A stretch of 64,000 nucleotides of DNA, from NCBI RefSeq assembly GCF_900108315.1, contig NZ_FNVB01000002.1, positions 1,669,879 through 1,733,878 of the forward strand, read 5' to 3'. This document shows positions 16,572-25,228 of the stretch, one piece after another. A model generated the notes under the pieces. It worked only from the letters and a program-made list of their open reading frames with translations, was not told where the DNA came from and searched no databases. The DNA comes from Saccharopolyspora kobensis (GTDB taxonomy: Bacteria; Actinomycetota; Actinomycetes; Mycobacteriales; Pseudonocardiaceae). Position 1 is the first letter of the stretch. Each line of letters starts with the position of its first letter. Both the position numbers and the translations under genes were made by a program.

Positions 16572-17528
16572 ATGGGCGAGATCGTCAGCTTCGCCGATGT
16601 CCAGGACGCCGCCGAGCGGCTGGAGGGCATCGCGCACCGCACTCCGGTCGTCACCTCCAGCACGCTGGACGAGCTCGTCGGCGCCGAGGTCTTCCTCAAG
16701 TGCGAGAACTTCCAGCGGATGGGCGCGTTCAAGTTCCGCGGCGCCTACAACGCGATCTCCCGGCTGAGCCCGGAGCAGCTGCGGCGCGGTGTCGTGGCGT
16801 ACTCGTCGGGCAACCACGCGCAGGCCGTCGCCCTGGCCTCCCGGTTGCTGGGCACGACCGCGGTGATCCTGATGCCCGCGGACGCCCCGGCGGCCAAGCT
16901 CGCCGCCACCCGCGGCTACGGCGCGGAGGTGATCACCTTCGACCGCTACACCGCCGACCGCGCGGAGCTCGCGGGCAAGCTCGCCGAGGAGCGCGGGCTG
17001 GCGTTGATCCCGCCGTACGAGCACCCGCACGTGATGGCCGGGCAGGGCACCGCCGTGCTGGAGCTGCTGGCCGAGACCGGGCCGCTGGACGCACTCGTGG
17101 TACCGGTCAGCGGCGGCGGGCTGGTGGCCGGGTGCGCGACCGCGGCCAAGGCACTGCACCCGGACGTCCGCGTCATCGGCGTGGAACCCGACACCGCCGA
17201 CGACACCCGGCGATCGCTCGCGGCCGGTGAGCGGGTGTCGGTGCCGGTGTCGCGCACCATCGCCGACGGACTGGCCGTGGGCACGCCGGGCGAGCTGACG
17301 TTCGCGGTGAACCAGCGGCTGGTCGACGAGATCGCGGTGGTCACCGACGACGAGATCCGGGCTGCGATGCGGCTGGCCTTCGAGCGGCTGAAGCTGGTGG
17401 TCGAGCCCAGCGGCGCGGTCGGCATCGCGGCGCTGCTCGCCGGGCGGATCAGCGCGGCGTCCCGGGTGGGCGTGGTGGTCTCCGGTGGCAACGTCGGGGT
17501 CGAGCGCTTCGCCGAGCTGCTGGGCTGA
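16572..17528 (+). CDS. PLP-dependent serine/threonine dehydratase-like ammonia-lyase
   Basis: A 318-residue fold-type II PLP enzyme. The PLP lysine is Lys54 in GAFKFRGAYN, the substrate loop SSGNHAQA is at 78-85, and the phosphate-binding SGGGLVAG is at 180-187. It lacks the C-terminal ACT regulatory domain, so it resembles catabolic threonine ammonia-lyase (TdcB) or threo-3-hydroxyaspartate dehydratase/serine racemase rather than biosynthetic IlvA. GAGGGTTCAG precedes the ATG. It ends exactly where the convergent amidase gene ends (17528/17529). Confidence 0.9.
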   Translation: MGEIVSFADVQDAAERLEGIAHRTPVVTSSTLDELVGAEVFLKCENFQRMGAFKFRGAYNAISRLSPEQLRRGVVAYSSGNHAQAVALASRLLGTTAVILMPADAPAAKLAATRGYGAEVITFDRYTADRAELAGKLAEERGLALIPPYEHPHVMAGQGTAVLELLAETGPLDALVVPVSGGGLVAGCATAAKALHPDVRVIGVEPDTADDTRRSLAAGERVSVPVSRTIADGLAVGTPGELTFAVNQRLVDEIAVVTDDEIRAAMRLAFERLKLVVEPSGAVGIAALLAGRISAASRVGVVVSGGNVGVERFAELLG

Positions 17529-18914
17529 TCACGCCCGCGGCCAGGAGAGCTGCGCCGGGCGCAGCTGCTCGTAGGCCCGGGCCAGGCGGAGCACGCCGAC
17601 GTCGTCGAAGCGCCGGCCGGCGATCTGCAGGCCGATCGGCAGGCCGTCCGGGGTCCAGCCGCAGTTGACCGACACCGCGGGCTGCCCGGACATGTTGTAG
17701 GGCAGGGTGAACGCGATGTGCTCCATGCCGCGCAGCGGGTCACCGGTCGGGTGGGTCTGCTCCGCCGGGAACGCCGGAATCGGCGCGACCGGCGACAGCA
17801 CGTAGTCGAAGTCGCGGACGACCCGGTTGGCCGCCACCGAGATCGCGTCCATCTGGTTGAAGCCGTGGAACACCTGGGCCGCCGTGGCATCGCGCGCGCT
17901 CGACGCCCACTGCGCGATCTCCGGCAGCACCAGCTCGCGGCGCTCGGCGGGCAGTGCCGAGATGTCCGTCCAGGACCGGAAGCGCCAGAACAGGTCCATG
18001 CCGTCGAGCATCTCGCGGGACAGGAACGGGTCGATCGGCTCGACCGACGCGCCGGCCGATTCCAGCACCTGGCCCGCGGCGGCGACCGCGGCGGTGACCA
18101 CCGGCTCGACGGGCAGGCCCACGCGGTGGTCCAGCAGCAGAGCGATGCGCAGCCCGCGCACCTCGCCGTCCAGCCGCAACCAGTCGACACCTCCCGGTGG
18201 CAGCGCGGTGTGGTCGCGGGCGTCGGGTGCGGCCAGCACCGAGGACAGCAGCGCGGTGTCGGTGACCGTGCGGGTCATGGGCCCGACCACGCGGCCCGGG
18301 TAGGGCGGGGCGACCGGGATGCGGCCGAAGCTCGGTTTGAGGCCGACCACCCCGCACCACCCGGCGGGCAGCCGGATCGAGCCGCCGATGTCGGTGCCCA
18401 CGTGCAGCGGCCCGTACCCGGCCGCGGCGGCGGCACCTGCCCCGGCACTCGAACCGCCCGGTGTGCGGCCGAGATCCCACGGGTTCCTCGCCGGCCGGTG
18501 GAAGCTGGACACGCCGGAGGACAGCATGCCGTAGTCGGGCATGGTGGTCTTGGCGAAGATCACCGCGCCGCTCTCCCGCAGGCGTGCGGCGGCCGGTGCG
18601 TCCTCCCGCGCCGGGATCAGCTCGGTCGCCGCCGTGCCCTGCGGCACCGGGGTTCCCCTGGTGGCGATGTTCTCCTTCACCGTCACCGGAACACCGTCGA
18701 CCGGCCCGGCCGGTGTTCCGTCGAGCCAGCGCCGCTGCGCGGCCGCGGAAGCCGCGCGCGCGGCTTCCGCGTCCAGCGCGTAGGTCGCGCACAGCTTCGG
18801 TTCCCAGGCCTCGACGCGCTCCAGAACGGCGTCGAGGGCTTCCACCGGCGAGGTCTCCCCCGCCCGGTAAGCCGCGACCAGGTCCACCGCCGAGAGATCG
18901 GCCAGTTCCGCCAT
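17529..18914 (-). CDS. amidase signature-family enzyme (second)
   Basis: A 461-residue amidase with Lys80 in VPVTVKENIA, the serine loop TPGGSSAGAG (about 151-160) and nucleophile Ser179 in TDIGGSIRLP. The glycine loop is GGSSAG rather than the commoner GGSSGG. It is only distantly related to the amidase at 8513-9994. It is a single gene convergent with the dehydratase. The substrate cannot be read; aryl or alkyl amides are typical. Not GatA, because no gatB/gatC are present. Confidence 0.9.
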   Translation of the reverse strand: MAELADLSAVDLVAAYRAGETSPVEALDAVLERVEAWEPKLCATYALDAEAARAASAAAQRRWLDGTPAGPVDGVPVTVKENIATRGTPVPQGTAATELIPAREDAPAAARLRESGAVIFAKTTMPDYGMLSSGVSSFHRPARNPWDLGRTPGGSSAGAGAAAAAGYGPLHVGTDIGGSIRLPAGWCGVVGLKPSFGRIPVAPPYPGRVVGPMTRTVTDTALLSSVLAAPDARDHTALPPGGVDWLRLDGEVRGLRIALLLDHRVGLPVEPVVTAAVAAAGQVLESAGASVEPIDPFLSREMLDGMDLFWRFRSWTDISALPAERRELVLPEIAQWASSARDATAAQVFHGFNQMDAISVAANRVVRDFDYVLSPVAPIPAFPAEQTHPTGDPLRGMEHIAFTLPYNMSGQPAVSVNCGWTPDGLPIGLQIAGRRFDDVGVLRLARAYEQLRPAQLSWPRA

Positions 18915-19022
18915 CCCACTCTCCCTCGCTCACGGCCGAGTCTCGGTCACCGGTCGCCGCGGGGAAAGTTGGCAAGGTGTCCGCGCCGGGTGTGGACACC
19001 GCGCACTTCGCCGGTTGACAGA

Positions 19023-20021
19023 TCAGCTCGGCTTGCGCGTCCGACCGCGAGCGCGCAGCTCGGCGTTGGGCAGCGCGGGCGCGGCCAGCGCGGGCTCCGC
19101 GTAGCCGTGCACGACGCCGAAACGGCCGTCCGGCGCGCCGGAGGTACGTCCCCGCTCCCAGTCCTCGCGCGCCTGGGCGACCTCCTCGTGCGAGCGTCCG
19201 ACGAAGTTCCACCACATGACGATCTGCTCCTCGAACGGCACACCGCCGAGCAGCAGCGCCCGGCCGGGCCCATCGGAACCGAGCTCGACCTGCCCGCGGC
19301 CCCGCCCGAGGTAGAGCATCTCGCCGACGCCGACCGGCCGTCCGTCCACGGAGAGGTCGTCGGACATCGCCAGCACGGCGTGCTCGAAGTCGGCCTCCAG
19401 CGGCAGGCGCAGCTCACGGCCCGCGCTGATCGACACCTCGGCGCCCATCAGCGGTGTGTAGGTGCGCGCCGGCGAGACCGCTCCGGCCAGCTCGCCCATC
19501 AGCACGGTCACCGAGCCCTCCGGCGAGACCTCCACCGGGAGGTCGCCGTGGTGCTCGAAGTGCGGTGCGACGTCTCGCTGCTCGCCGGGCAGCGCGACCC
19601 ACAGCTGCGCGCCGTGCAGCACCGGGCCGTGCCCGGCCGGGGACTCCTCGGAGTGGGAGATGCCGCGGCCCGCGGTCATCAGGTTCAGCTCGCCCGGCCG
19701 CACCAGCTGCTCGTTGCCCAGGCTGTCGCGGTGCAGCACCTCGCCGTCGAGCAGCCAGCTGACCGTCTGCAGGCCGGTGTGCGGGTGCGGCGGGACCTGC
19801 ATGCCCGGCTGGCCCGCGATGTCGGCCGGGCCGTAGAAGTCGGCGAAGCACCAGGCTCCGACCATCCGCCGGTCGCGGTTGGGCAGCGTCCGGCCGACCA
19901 TCATCGCCCGCGGCCCGCCCAGCGGGACGGTGCGCGGTTCCAGCAGTTCGGCCTCCGGTTCGGCGGCGGTGGTCACACCGCCGCAGCGCAGCTCGGCCGG
20001 GTCCTGTTCCACATTGCTCAC
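19023..20021 (-). CDS. pirin family protein
   Basis: A 332-residue bicupin. The N-terminal cupin carries the metal-binding region PPHPHTGLQTVSWLLDGEV and the pirin hallmark MTAGRGISHSE. The C-terminal cupin ends in the conserved EQIVMWWNFVGR. Some pirins have quercetinase activity and others bind regulators, so the role is open. GTG start at 20021 with GGGGGAAG upstream; no in-frame ATG fits. It is divergent from the small acetyltransferase gene with 73 bases between. Confidence 0.88.
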   Translation of the reverse strand: MSNVEQDPAELRCGGVTTAAEPEAELLEPRTVPLGGPRAMMVGRTLPNRDRRMVGAWCFADFYGPADIAGQPGMQVPPHPHTGLQTVSWLLDGEVLHRDSLGNEQLVRPGELNLMTAGRGISHSEESPAGHGPVLHGAQLWVALPGEQRDVAPHFEHHGDLPVEVSPEGSVTVLMGELAGAVSPARTYTPLMGAEVSISAGRELRLPLEADFEHAVLAMSDDLSVDGRPVGVGEMLYLGRGRGQVELGSDGPGRALLLGGVPFEEQIVMWWNFVGRSHEEVAQAREDWERGRTSGAPDGRFGVVHGYAEPALAAPALPNAELRARGRTRKPS

Positions 20022-20094
20022 CCGGTCAGCTTCCCCCACACCACGAATGGGGCACAATCGACCCGGCCAGCTGCCGAAGCCGAGGAGACCGAAC

Positions 20095-20424
20095 GTGACC
20101 GACCAGCCCGAGGTCGTCGACAACCCGGACGCCGAGCGGTTCGAGATCCACGCCGACGGCGAGCTCGCCGGATTCGCCGAGTACAAGCTGCGGCCCAGCT
20201 CGATCGCGTTCGTGCACACCGAGATCGACGCGGCCTTCGGCGGCCGCGGAATGGGCGGCCAGCTGGTCCGCGCGGCCCTGGACTCGGCTCGCGAACGCGG
20301 TCTCGCGGTGCTGCCGTACTGCCCGTTCGTGCGCCGCTGGATCAGCACCCACGCCGACTACCTCGACCTGGTACCGGCCGACAAGCGCGCCAAGTTCGAG
20401 CTCGAGCAGTCCACTTCGGAGTGA
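20095..20424 (+). CDS. small GNAT-family N-acetyltransferase (YjdJ-like)
   Basis: A 109-residue single-domain protein of the short GCN5-related family. Acetyl-CoA-binding segments are visible as HTEIDAAFGGRGMGGQLVRA, followed by AVLPYCPFVRRWISTHADY. These minimal GNATs lack the N-terminal strands of full enzymes and often have unknown substrates. GTG start with GAGGAG. The stop is directly adjacent to the convergent ferritin-VIT1 gene. Confidence 0.85.
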   Translation: MTDQPEVVDNPDAERFEIHADGELAGFAEYKLRPSSIAFVHTEIDAAFGGRGMGGQLVRAALDSARERGLAVLPYCPFVRRWISTHADYLDLVPADKRAKFELEQSTSE

Positions 20425-21507
20425 TCAGCCGACGGTGGCGCCGAAGATCAGGCCGAGCACGTAGGTCGCGGCCGCCGCTCCCGCGCCGATGCCGAGCTGC
20501 CGCAGCGCGCGGGGCAGCGGCGCGGCACCCGAGAGCACGCCGACCGTCGCCCCGGTGAGCATCAGCGCGAGCCCGACCAGCACCACCGCCACCAGCACCG
20601 CCCACCCGCCGGACATGCCGAAGAGGAACGGCAGCACCGGCACCAGGGCGCCGGAGGCGAAGAAGGCGAAGCTGGAGACGGCCGCCTTCATGCCGGTGCC
20701 GACGATCTCGTGGTCGTCGGCGGGCGTCTCCGGGGCGGGCACCGGCGGTTTCGGGTCGCGCAGCAGCGCATCGGCCCGGCGCTGCGCCTCTTCGGCGGAC
20801 ATGCCCCTGGCGCGGTAGACCAGCGCCAGCTCGTTGGCGTCGACGTCGAGGTAGGGCACCACGGCGCGCGTTTCCGGGTTCGGCGAGGCCGCGGCCAGCA
20901 GTTCCCGCTGGGAACGCACCGAGATGTACTCCCCCGCGCCCATCGACAGCGCACCCGCGAGCAGCCCGGCCAGGCCCGTCAGCAGCACCGTCCCGGTGGG
21001 CACGTTCCCGCCGATCACGCCGAGCACGAGAGCCAGGTTGCTGACCAGGCCGTCGTTCGCGCCGAACACCGCCGCGCGGAACGTTCCCGACACCCGGGCG
21101 CGGCCGCGGGCGGCGAGTGCGCGCACGACCTCCTCGTGGATCCGCTCGTCGGCGGCCATCGCCGCCGAGGCGTCGCGGTCCGAGCCGTACGGCGAGCGGC
21201 TTTCCGCGCGCTGCGCCAGGGCCAGCACGAAGACCGAGCCGAAGCGGCGGGCAAGGAACACCAGCAGCCGCATCCGGAACTGGCCGCGGCGCTTGGGGCC
21301 GGCCTCGTCGCCGAGCAGTTCCTCCCAGTGCGCGGCGTGGCGCTCCTCGGCTTCGGCCAGCCCGAGCAGGATCTCGCGCTCCTCACCGCAGCGGCGGGCC
21401 GCCAGCTCCCGGTAGACCGCGGCCTCCTCGCGCTCGTCGGCGAGCAGTCGCCGCCAGCGGCGCACCGACCTCGCATCCGCCTTCGGCGATCTTCCGCTCT
21501 CACGCAC
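20425..21507 (-). CDS. ferritin-like/VIT1 fusion iron-manganese transporter (MbfA-like)
   Basis: A 360-residue protein with two parts. The N-terminal ~130 residues form a ferritin/rubrerythrin-like helical domain with metal-ligand motifs EEAAVY (Glu28 to Tyr32) and EAEERH (52-57), and further Glu in ADERIHEEVV. The C-terminal VIT1/CCC1 transporter domain has membrane helices starting AAVFGANDGLVSNLALVLGV and GAGEYISVRSQRE. Related membrane-bound ferritins export Fe2+ or Mn2+ and aid peroxide tolerance. GTG start at 21507 with GAGG upstream. A monocistronic gene converging on the acetyltransferase. Confidence 0.88.
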   Translation of the reverse strand: MRESGRSPKADARSVRRWRRLLADEREEAAVYRELAARRCGEEREILLGLAEAEERHAAHWEELLGDEAGPKRRGQFRMRLLVFLARRFGSVFVLALAQRAESRSPYGSDRDASAAMAADERIHEEVVRALAARGRARVSGTFRAAVFGANDGLVSNLALVLGVIGGNVPTGTVLLTGLAGLLAGALSMGAGEYISVRSQRELLAAASPNPETRAVVPYLDVDANELALVYRARGMSAEEAQRRADALLRDPKPPVPAPETPADDHEIVGTGMKAAVSSFAFFASGALVPVLPFLFGMSGGWAVLVAVVLVGLALMLTGATVGVLSGAAPLPRALRQLGIGAGAAAATYVLGLIFGATVG

Positions 21508-21560
21508 GCGCCAAGCCTCGCAGCCGATCACCGCGGCCACCAGTCGACGCGCGGTCGAGC

Positions 21561-22331
21561 TCAGCCGCCGAAGTCGGGCTTGCGCTTCTCCAGGAACGCC
21601 CGCATCTGCTCGCGCGCGTCCGGTGACTGCGACGTCGCGGCCATCACCTCGGTGGCGATCGCGTACGCATCGGCCTCGGGCCGGTCGAGCTGGGCGTAGA
21701 TGGTCTGCTTGCCCACCGCCTTCGCGTGCCTGCTGCCCCGCGTGGCGCGCGCCAGCAGATCGTCCACCGCGGCATCGAGCTCGGCATCGGGCACCACGCG
21801 GTTGACCAGGCCCCAGCGCTCGGCCGTCGGGGCGTCGATCGGGTCGCCGGTGAGCGCGAGCTCCATCAACCGCTTTCGCCCGATGGACCGCGCCACCGGC
21901 ACCGCAGGGGTGTGGCAGAACCAGCCGCCCTTGCCGCCGGGCAGCGCGAAACCGGCGGACTCGGCGGCCACCGCCAGGTCGCAGGAGGCGACCAGCTGGC
22001 AGCCTGCCGCCATCGCCAGCGCGTGCACGCGCGCGATCACCACCTGCGGGACGGCGTGGATGGTGCGCATCAGCGATTCGCACCGCCGCAGCATCTCGCG
22101 CATCCCGGCCAGGTCCCGTTCGGCCATGTCGCCGAAGTCGTGGCCGGAGCTGAACACCGGCCCGGCACCGGCCAGCACGATCCCGGTCGCCTTCGTCGCG
22201 GCGGCCGCTTCGAAGGCCTGCTCCAGCTCGGTGAGGTGCGCGACCGACAGCGAGTTGCGCCGATCCGGCCGGTTCATGGTGATGCGGACGGTGTCACCGT
22301 CCTGCTCGGACAGCACGTGCTGGTGTTCCAT
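21561..22331 (-). CDS. enoyl-CoA hydratase/isomerase-fold protein (ECHDC3-like), catalytic Glu absent
   Basis: A 256-residue crotonase-fold protein. Oxyanion-hole regions are present (SSGHDF and ALAMAAGCQL). However, both glutamates of classical hydratase are replaced: the first is Gln in AAGCQLVASCDLA, the second falls in FALPGGKGG without Glu. This pattern and the segment GWFCHTPAVPVARSIGRK match the ECHDC3-type subgroup as I know it. It is therefore unlikely to hydrate enoyl-CoA; it could act on another acyl-CoA by oxyanion stabilisation alone. AAGGAG precedes the ATG. Confidence 0.88.
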   Translation of the reverse strand: MEHQHVLSEQDGDTVRITMNRPDRRNSLSVAHLTELEQAFEAAAATKATGIVLAGAGPVFSSGHDFGDMAERDLAGMREMLRRCESLMRTIHAVPQVVIARVHALAMAAGCQLVASCDLAVAAESAGFALPGGKGGWFCHTPAVPVARSIGRKRLMELALTGDPIDAPTAERWGLVNRVVPDAELDAAVDDLLARATRGSRHAKAVGKQTIYAQLDRPEADAYAIATEVMAATSQSPDAREQMRAFLEKRKPDFGG

Positions 22332-22492
22332 CGGCGCTCCTTCGACCGGAGGAGAGTTCCCAGCGGTCGATCTGCGCTGCGCTGCCGGTAGCGGTGCGAG
22401 CTGACTCCCGCACCGCATGCGGCCGCGCCGCACGTTCAACCCCTCAGAACCACGTCGTCGACGCCGAGCCTCGCACGAGCGGGGGCCCGCCG

Positions 22493-23443
22493 TCACTGCT
22501 CGGCGGGCAGCGCTCCCATCGTCTGCAGGTGGGCCATCGAGCCGTAACGGGCGACGAGGTGGTCGAACTCGGCCTGGTCGTGGAAGGCCAGCTGCCCGGC
22601 GCCGAACTCCTTGGCCACCTCGACCGCGTAGCGGGCCGCGGCGGCGATGTCGGTCTCGTGGCTGGCACCCGTGGCGCAGCCGGGCACCGCGGTCGCCGCG
22701 ACGATCGCCAGGCCGACCACCGGTGCGTCGGTCGCGGTGGCGGGCTGCAGGATCGAGTTGATGTGGTAGACGCCGTTGCCGTAGGGCGTGATGTCCTGAG
22801 TGGTCACCGGGTAGGTCACCAGCGGTTCCCCGGTGACGGTCTCCAGCAGCGTGCCCAGCCGGTCGGCCACGCGCAGCACCCAGCCCTGCTTGACCGTCGG
22901 CGACAGCGCCAGGCCGCGGTGGTTGATGATCCGGTTGCCCTTGGTGGTGTCGATGGACAGCACGGCGTCCATCTCCTCGCCGACCTCGTGGGCGTTCATG
23001 GTGGCGATGCCCACCGGCGAGTCCATGAACGGCACCGGTTCGTGCGGGCGGGTGGGGGCGTCCGGGCACACGTGAGTGCTGATCACGACGTCGCCGGGCA
23101 GCCGGTCACCGCGGGCGCGCATGGTCAGCAGCTTCGCCGCGGCCGAGATCGCCGCCGCGGCGCCGTCGCCGTCGGAGACGAAGCCCGTGACCTCGGGGCG
23201 GGCGCCGATACCGCCGAGCCTGCCCACCACGCCCAGCGTCGGGGCGTCACCGCCCGCCGCGCGGCCCCGGGTGCCGGGCACCCGGACCTGGACGAAGTCG
23301 GTGCTGCCGCGCTCGCCGCGCACCGTGGTGCTGGTGACCAGCCCGGGCTCGCCAGCCGCGCGCTCCAGGTATCCGGCCACGTCGGCGCCGGTCACCTCCG
23401 GCGAGTCGAGCAGGTCCACCACGTCCAGGACGTACTTGAGCAT
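22493..23443 (-). CDS. DUF1177 family protein
   Basis: A 316-residue soluble protein matching DUF1177, a family seen next to peptide/hydantoin metabolism genes and without established chemistry. Conserved-looking segments include VISTHVCPDAPTRPHEPVPF, MDSPVGIATMNAHEV, DAVLSIDTTKGNRIINHRG and PYGNGVYHINSIL. Scattered His, Asp and Glu in these could bind metal. It is divergent from an IclR gene 142 bases away that may regulate it. The family assignment is from memory of motifs. Confidence 0.72.
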   Translation of the reverse strand: MLKYVLDVVDLLDSPEVTGADVAGYLERAAGEPGLVTSTTVRGERGSTDFVQVRVPGTRGRAAGGDAPTLGVVGRLGGIGARPEVTGFVSDGDGAAAAISAAAKLLTMRARGDRLPGDVVISTHVCPDAPTRPHEPVPFMDSPVGIATMNAHEVGEEMDAVLSIDTTKGNRIINHRGLALSPTVKQGWVLRVADRLGTLLETVTGEPLVTYPVTTQDITPYGNGVYHINSILQPATATDAPVVGLAIVAATAVPGCATGASHETDIAAAARYAVEVAKEFGAGQLAFHDQAEFDHLVARYGSMAHLQTMGALPAEQ

Positions 23444-23585
23444 CCGCGGTTTCCTCCGGAGCCGGGGCCGAGCGGTGCGGCCGGATTCGCTGGTGACCGC
23501 CGGGAACGGGCGGCCCCTCGGCGACCACCGTGCGCGGCGCCGGGACCGCTGGGCAAGGAAATCCCGCTATTCGCACAATGGGGCA

Positions 23586-24428
23586 ATGCGCGACTTCGGA
23601 ACCGACCGCCGCACGCCTCCCGGGCTGCCGCAGACCGCCGACCGGGCGCTGCAGGTCCTGCTGGCCTTCGACCGCGCGCACCCGGAACGGGGTGTGACCG
23701 AGATCGCCACCGAGTTCGGGCTGCACACCTCGGTCGCGCAGCGGCTGCTGGCCACGCTGGCCCACCGCGGGTTCCTGGTGCGCAACGACGCCAACCGCCG
23801 CTACCGGATCGGACCGGCCGCGCTGCACCTGGGCCGGATGTGGGACCGGGCGGGGGCGCTGGACCTGCTGGTGCGGCCACTGCTGGCGGAGCTCGCCGCC
23901 GACACCGGGCACAGCGTGCTGCTGGCACTGCCCGACAGCGCGCACATGCGCTGCGTGGTGGTCGCCGAGGGCGCCGACGGGAGGTTGCGCGACTACCCGC
24001 TGACCAACGAGCTCTACCCCGCGCACGCCGGCGCCACGAGCAAGGCCTTCTACGCCTTCCTGCCCGCGGACGCGCGGGCCCGGATCTTCACCGACCGGCC
24101 GCTGGCCCGCTTCACCGACCGGACGGTGACCGACCTTGCCCTGCTGGAGCGGCAGTTCGCCGAGGTCAGGGAGGCGGGCTGGGCCTTCACCGTCGGCGAG
24201 TACGACGTCGGGGTGGCGACGCTGGCCGCACCGGTGTTCCTGCGCGATGAGCCCTACGGGAGCGTCAGCGTGGGCTGGCAGACCGACCAGCACGAGCACG
24301 ATCCGGCCGACTGGGCGGAGCGGCTGCGGGAGCTCAGCACCCGGATCGGGTGGCGCCTGACCCGGCCGATGCGGGCGCGACGCGCCGTCGCGGAGTCTGG
24401 TGCGGCCTCGCCGAGCTCCGCCCGGTAG
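23586..24428 (+). CDS. IclR family transcriptional regulator
   Basis: A 280-residue regulator. The N-terminal winged helix covers about 15-75 (ALQVLLAFDRAHPERGVTEI, TSVAQRLLATLAHRGFL). The C-terminal IclR effector domain covers about 90-260, including ATSKAFYAFLPADAR and the late conserved AGWAFTVGEYDVGVATLAAPVF. It is divergent from DUF1177, the probable target. Effector unknown; IclR proteins usually sense small carboxylates or aromatic acids. The ATG at 23586 lies only 9 bases after CAATGGGG, so the transcript may have a short leader. Confidence 0.9.
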   Translation: MRDFGTDRRTPPGLPQTADRALQVLLAFDRAHPERGVTEIATEFGLHTSVAQRLLATLAHRGFLVRNDANRRYRIGPAALHLGRMWDRAGALDLLVRPLLAELAADTGHSVLLALPDSAHMRCVVVAEGADGRLRDYPLTNELYPAHAGATSKAFYAFLPADARARIFTDRPLARFTDRTVTDLALLERQFAEVREAGWAFTVGEYDVGVATLAAPVFLRDEPYGSVSVGWQTDQHEHDPADWAERLRELSTRIGWRLTRPMRARRAVAESGAASPSSAR

Positions 24429-24469
24429 GGTTTTCGCGTCGCTGCGCTGGTGGTCAGACGGGGAGGCTG

Positions 24470-24661
24470 ATGGCGATGAACCGCAAGCCGGTGATCGCGG
24501 TCGTGGTGCTGGTGGTCGTCGTCTGCGGGTTCCTGCTGGTCCGCGATCCGGTCGGTGCCGCCACCGCCGTGCAAGCCGCGTGGGATCTGGTGATCACCGC
24601 GGTCAGCACCGTGTTCACCTCGCTGACGACCTTCTTCCAGCACCTTTTCCACAGCAGCTGA
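24470..24661 (+). CDS. small membrane protein, one hydrophobic helix
   Basis: A 63-residue protein with strong GGGAGG upstream; the ATG at 24470 or 24476 could be used. One very hydrophobic N-terminal helix (VIAVVVLVVVVCGFLLV) is followed by an amphipathic region ending TTFFQHLFHSS. Codon bias is high, supporting coding. It resembles small actinobacterial membrane proteins with no assigned role. It lies 41 bases after the IclR gene on the same strand. Confidence 0.6.
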   Translation: MAMNRKPVIAVVVLVVVVCGFLLVRDPVGAATAVQAAWDLVITAVSTVFTSLTTFFQHLFHSS

Positions 24662-25228
24662 CGAAATCGGAAAATTCTTCACCGATGCCGCTGCGCGCCA
24701 CTCCTCAACGGCGCATTCCGAACTGATCTCCGCGCGCGCGAAAAGGCGCACCCGCATAAACGATCAGCGGCGCTTATTACCCCATTCGCACTCCCGGAAA
24801 ACGGTCCGCGCGAAAATCCAGGGACCAAGTACCCGTTTCTTCCGACGGTGCGCTCCAGTACGCCGCGAGCAGGCGAAAAAATCCGTCGACGCATTGCCGG
24901 GGTCAGCTTGTCCTGCACCACTCGACGTCTTAGTGTGGGAGGCGGTCACGTCGAGGAAAGCGAAATGCCCGGCGTCCTAGGACGACGGGAACTGGGGAAG
25001 ACCGGTTCGCCCCGCGAAGTGACCCGACGCGAGGGGCGAATTCCGCAAACGGGCCGCGAGCCCGAAGCTCCCACCGAGCGGCAGTTCGATCCAGGGCCCA
25101 GATCGATTCCGCCCGGAATGCGGCTCACGGTGCCAGCTGAATTCACCTCGCATCGCGTGCAAGCGCACGCCGGATTGCACGACGGTCCGGCAAAGCGACG
25201 TGCATCGACTGGGAAAAGAGTGATCGGA
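24662..25228. other. 567-base region of lower GC
   Basis: Composition is clearly less GC-rich than neighbouring genes, with weak third-position bias in every frame. It holds a candidate promoter (24908-24936). A frame from ATG 24965 (GAGG upstream) is continuous with the Trp/Gly-rich gene at 25229 and would add 88 Arg/Pro-rich residues. I regard this as probable untranslated leader but cannot exclude a longer precursor. Nothing else recognised. Confidence 0.5.
24908..24936 (+). promoter_or_regulatory. candidate promoter upstream of the Trp/Gly-rich gene
   Basis: TTGTCC (24908-24913) and TAGTGT (24931-24936) are separated by 17 bases, giving an estimated transcript start near 24943. This would fit either translation from ATG 24965 or a ~290-base untranslated leader before 25229. 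Confidence 0.4.
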
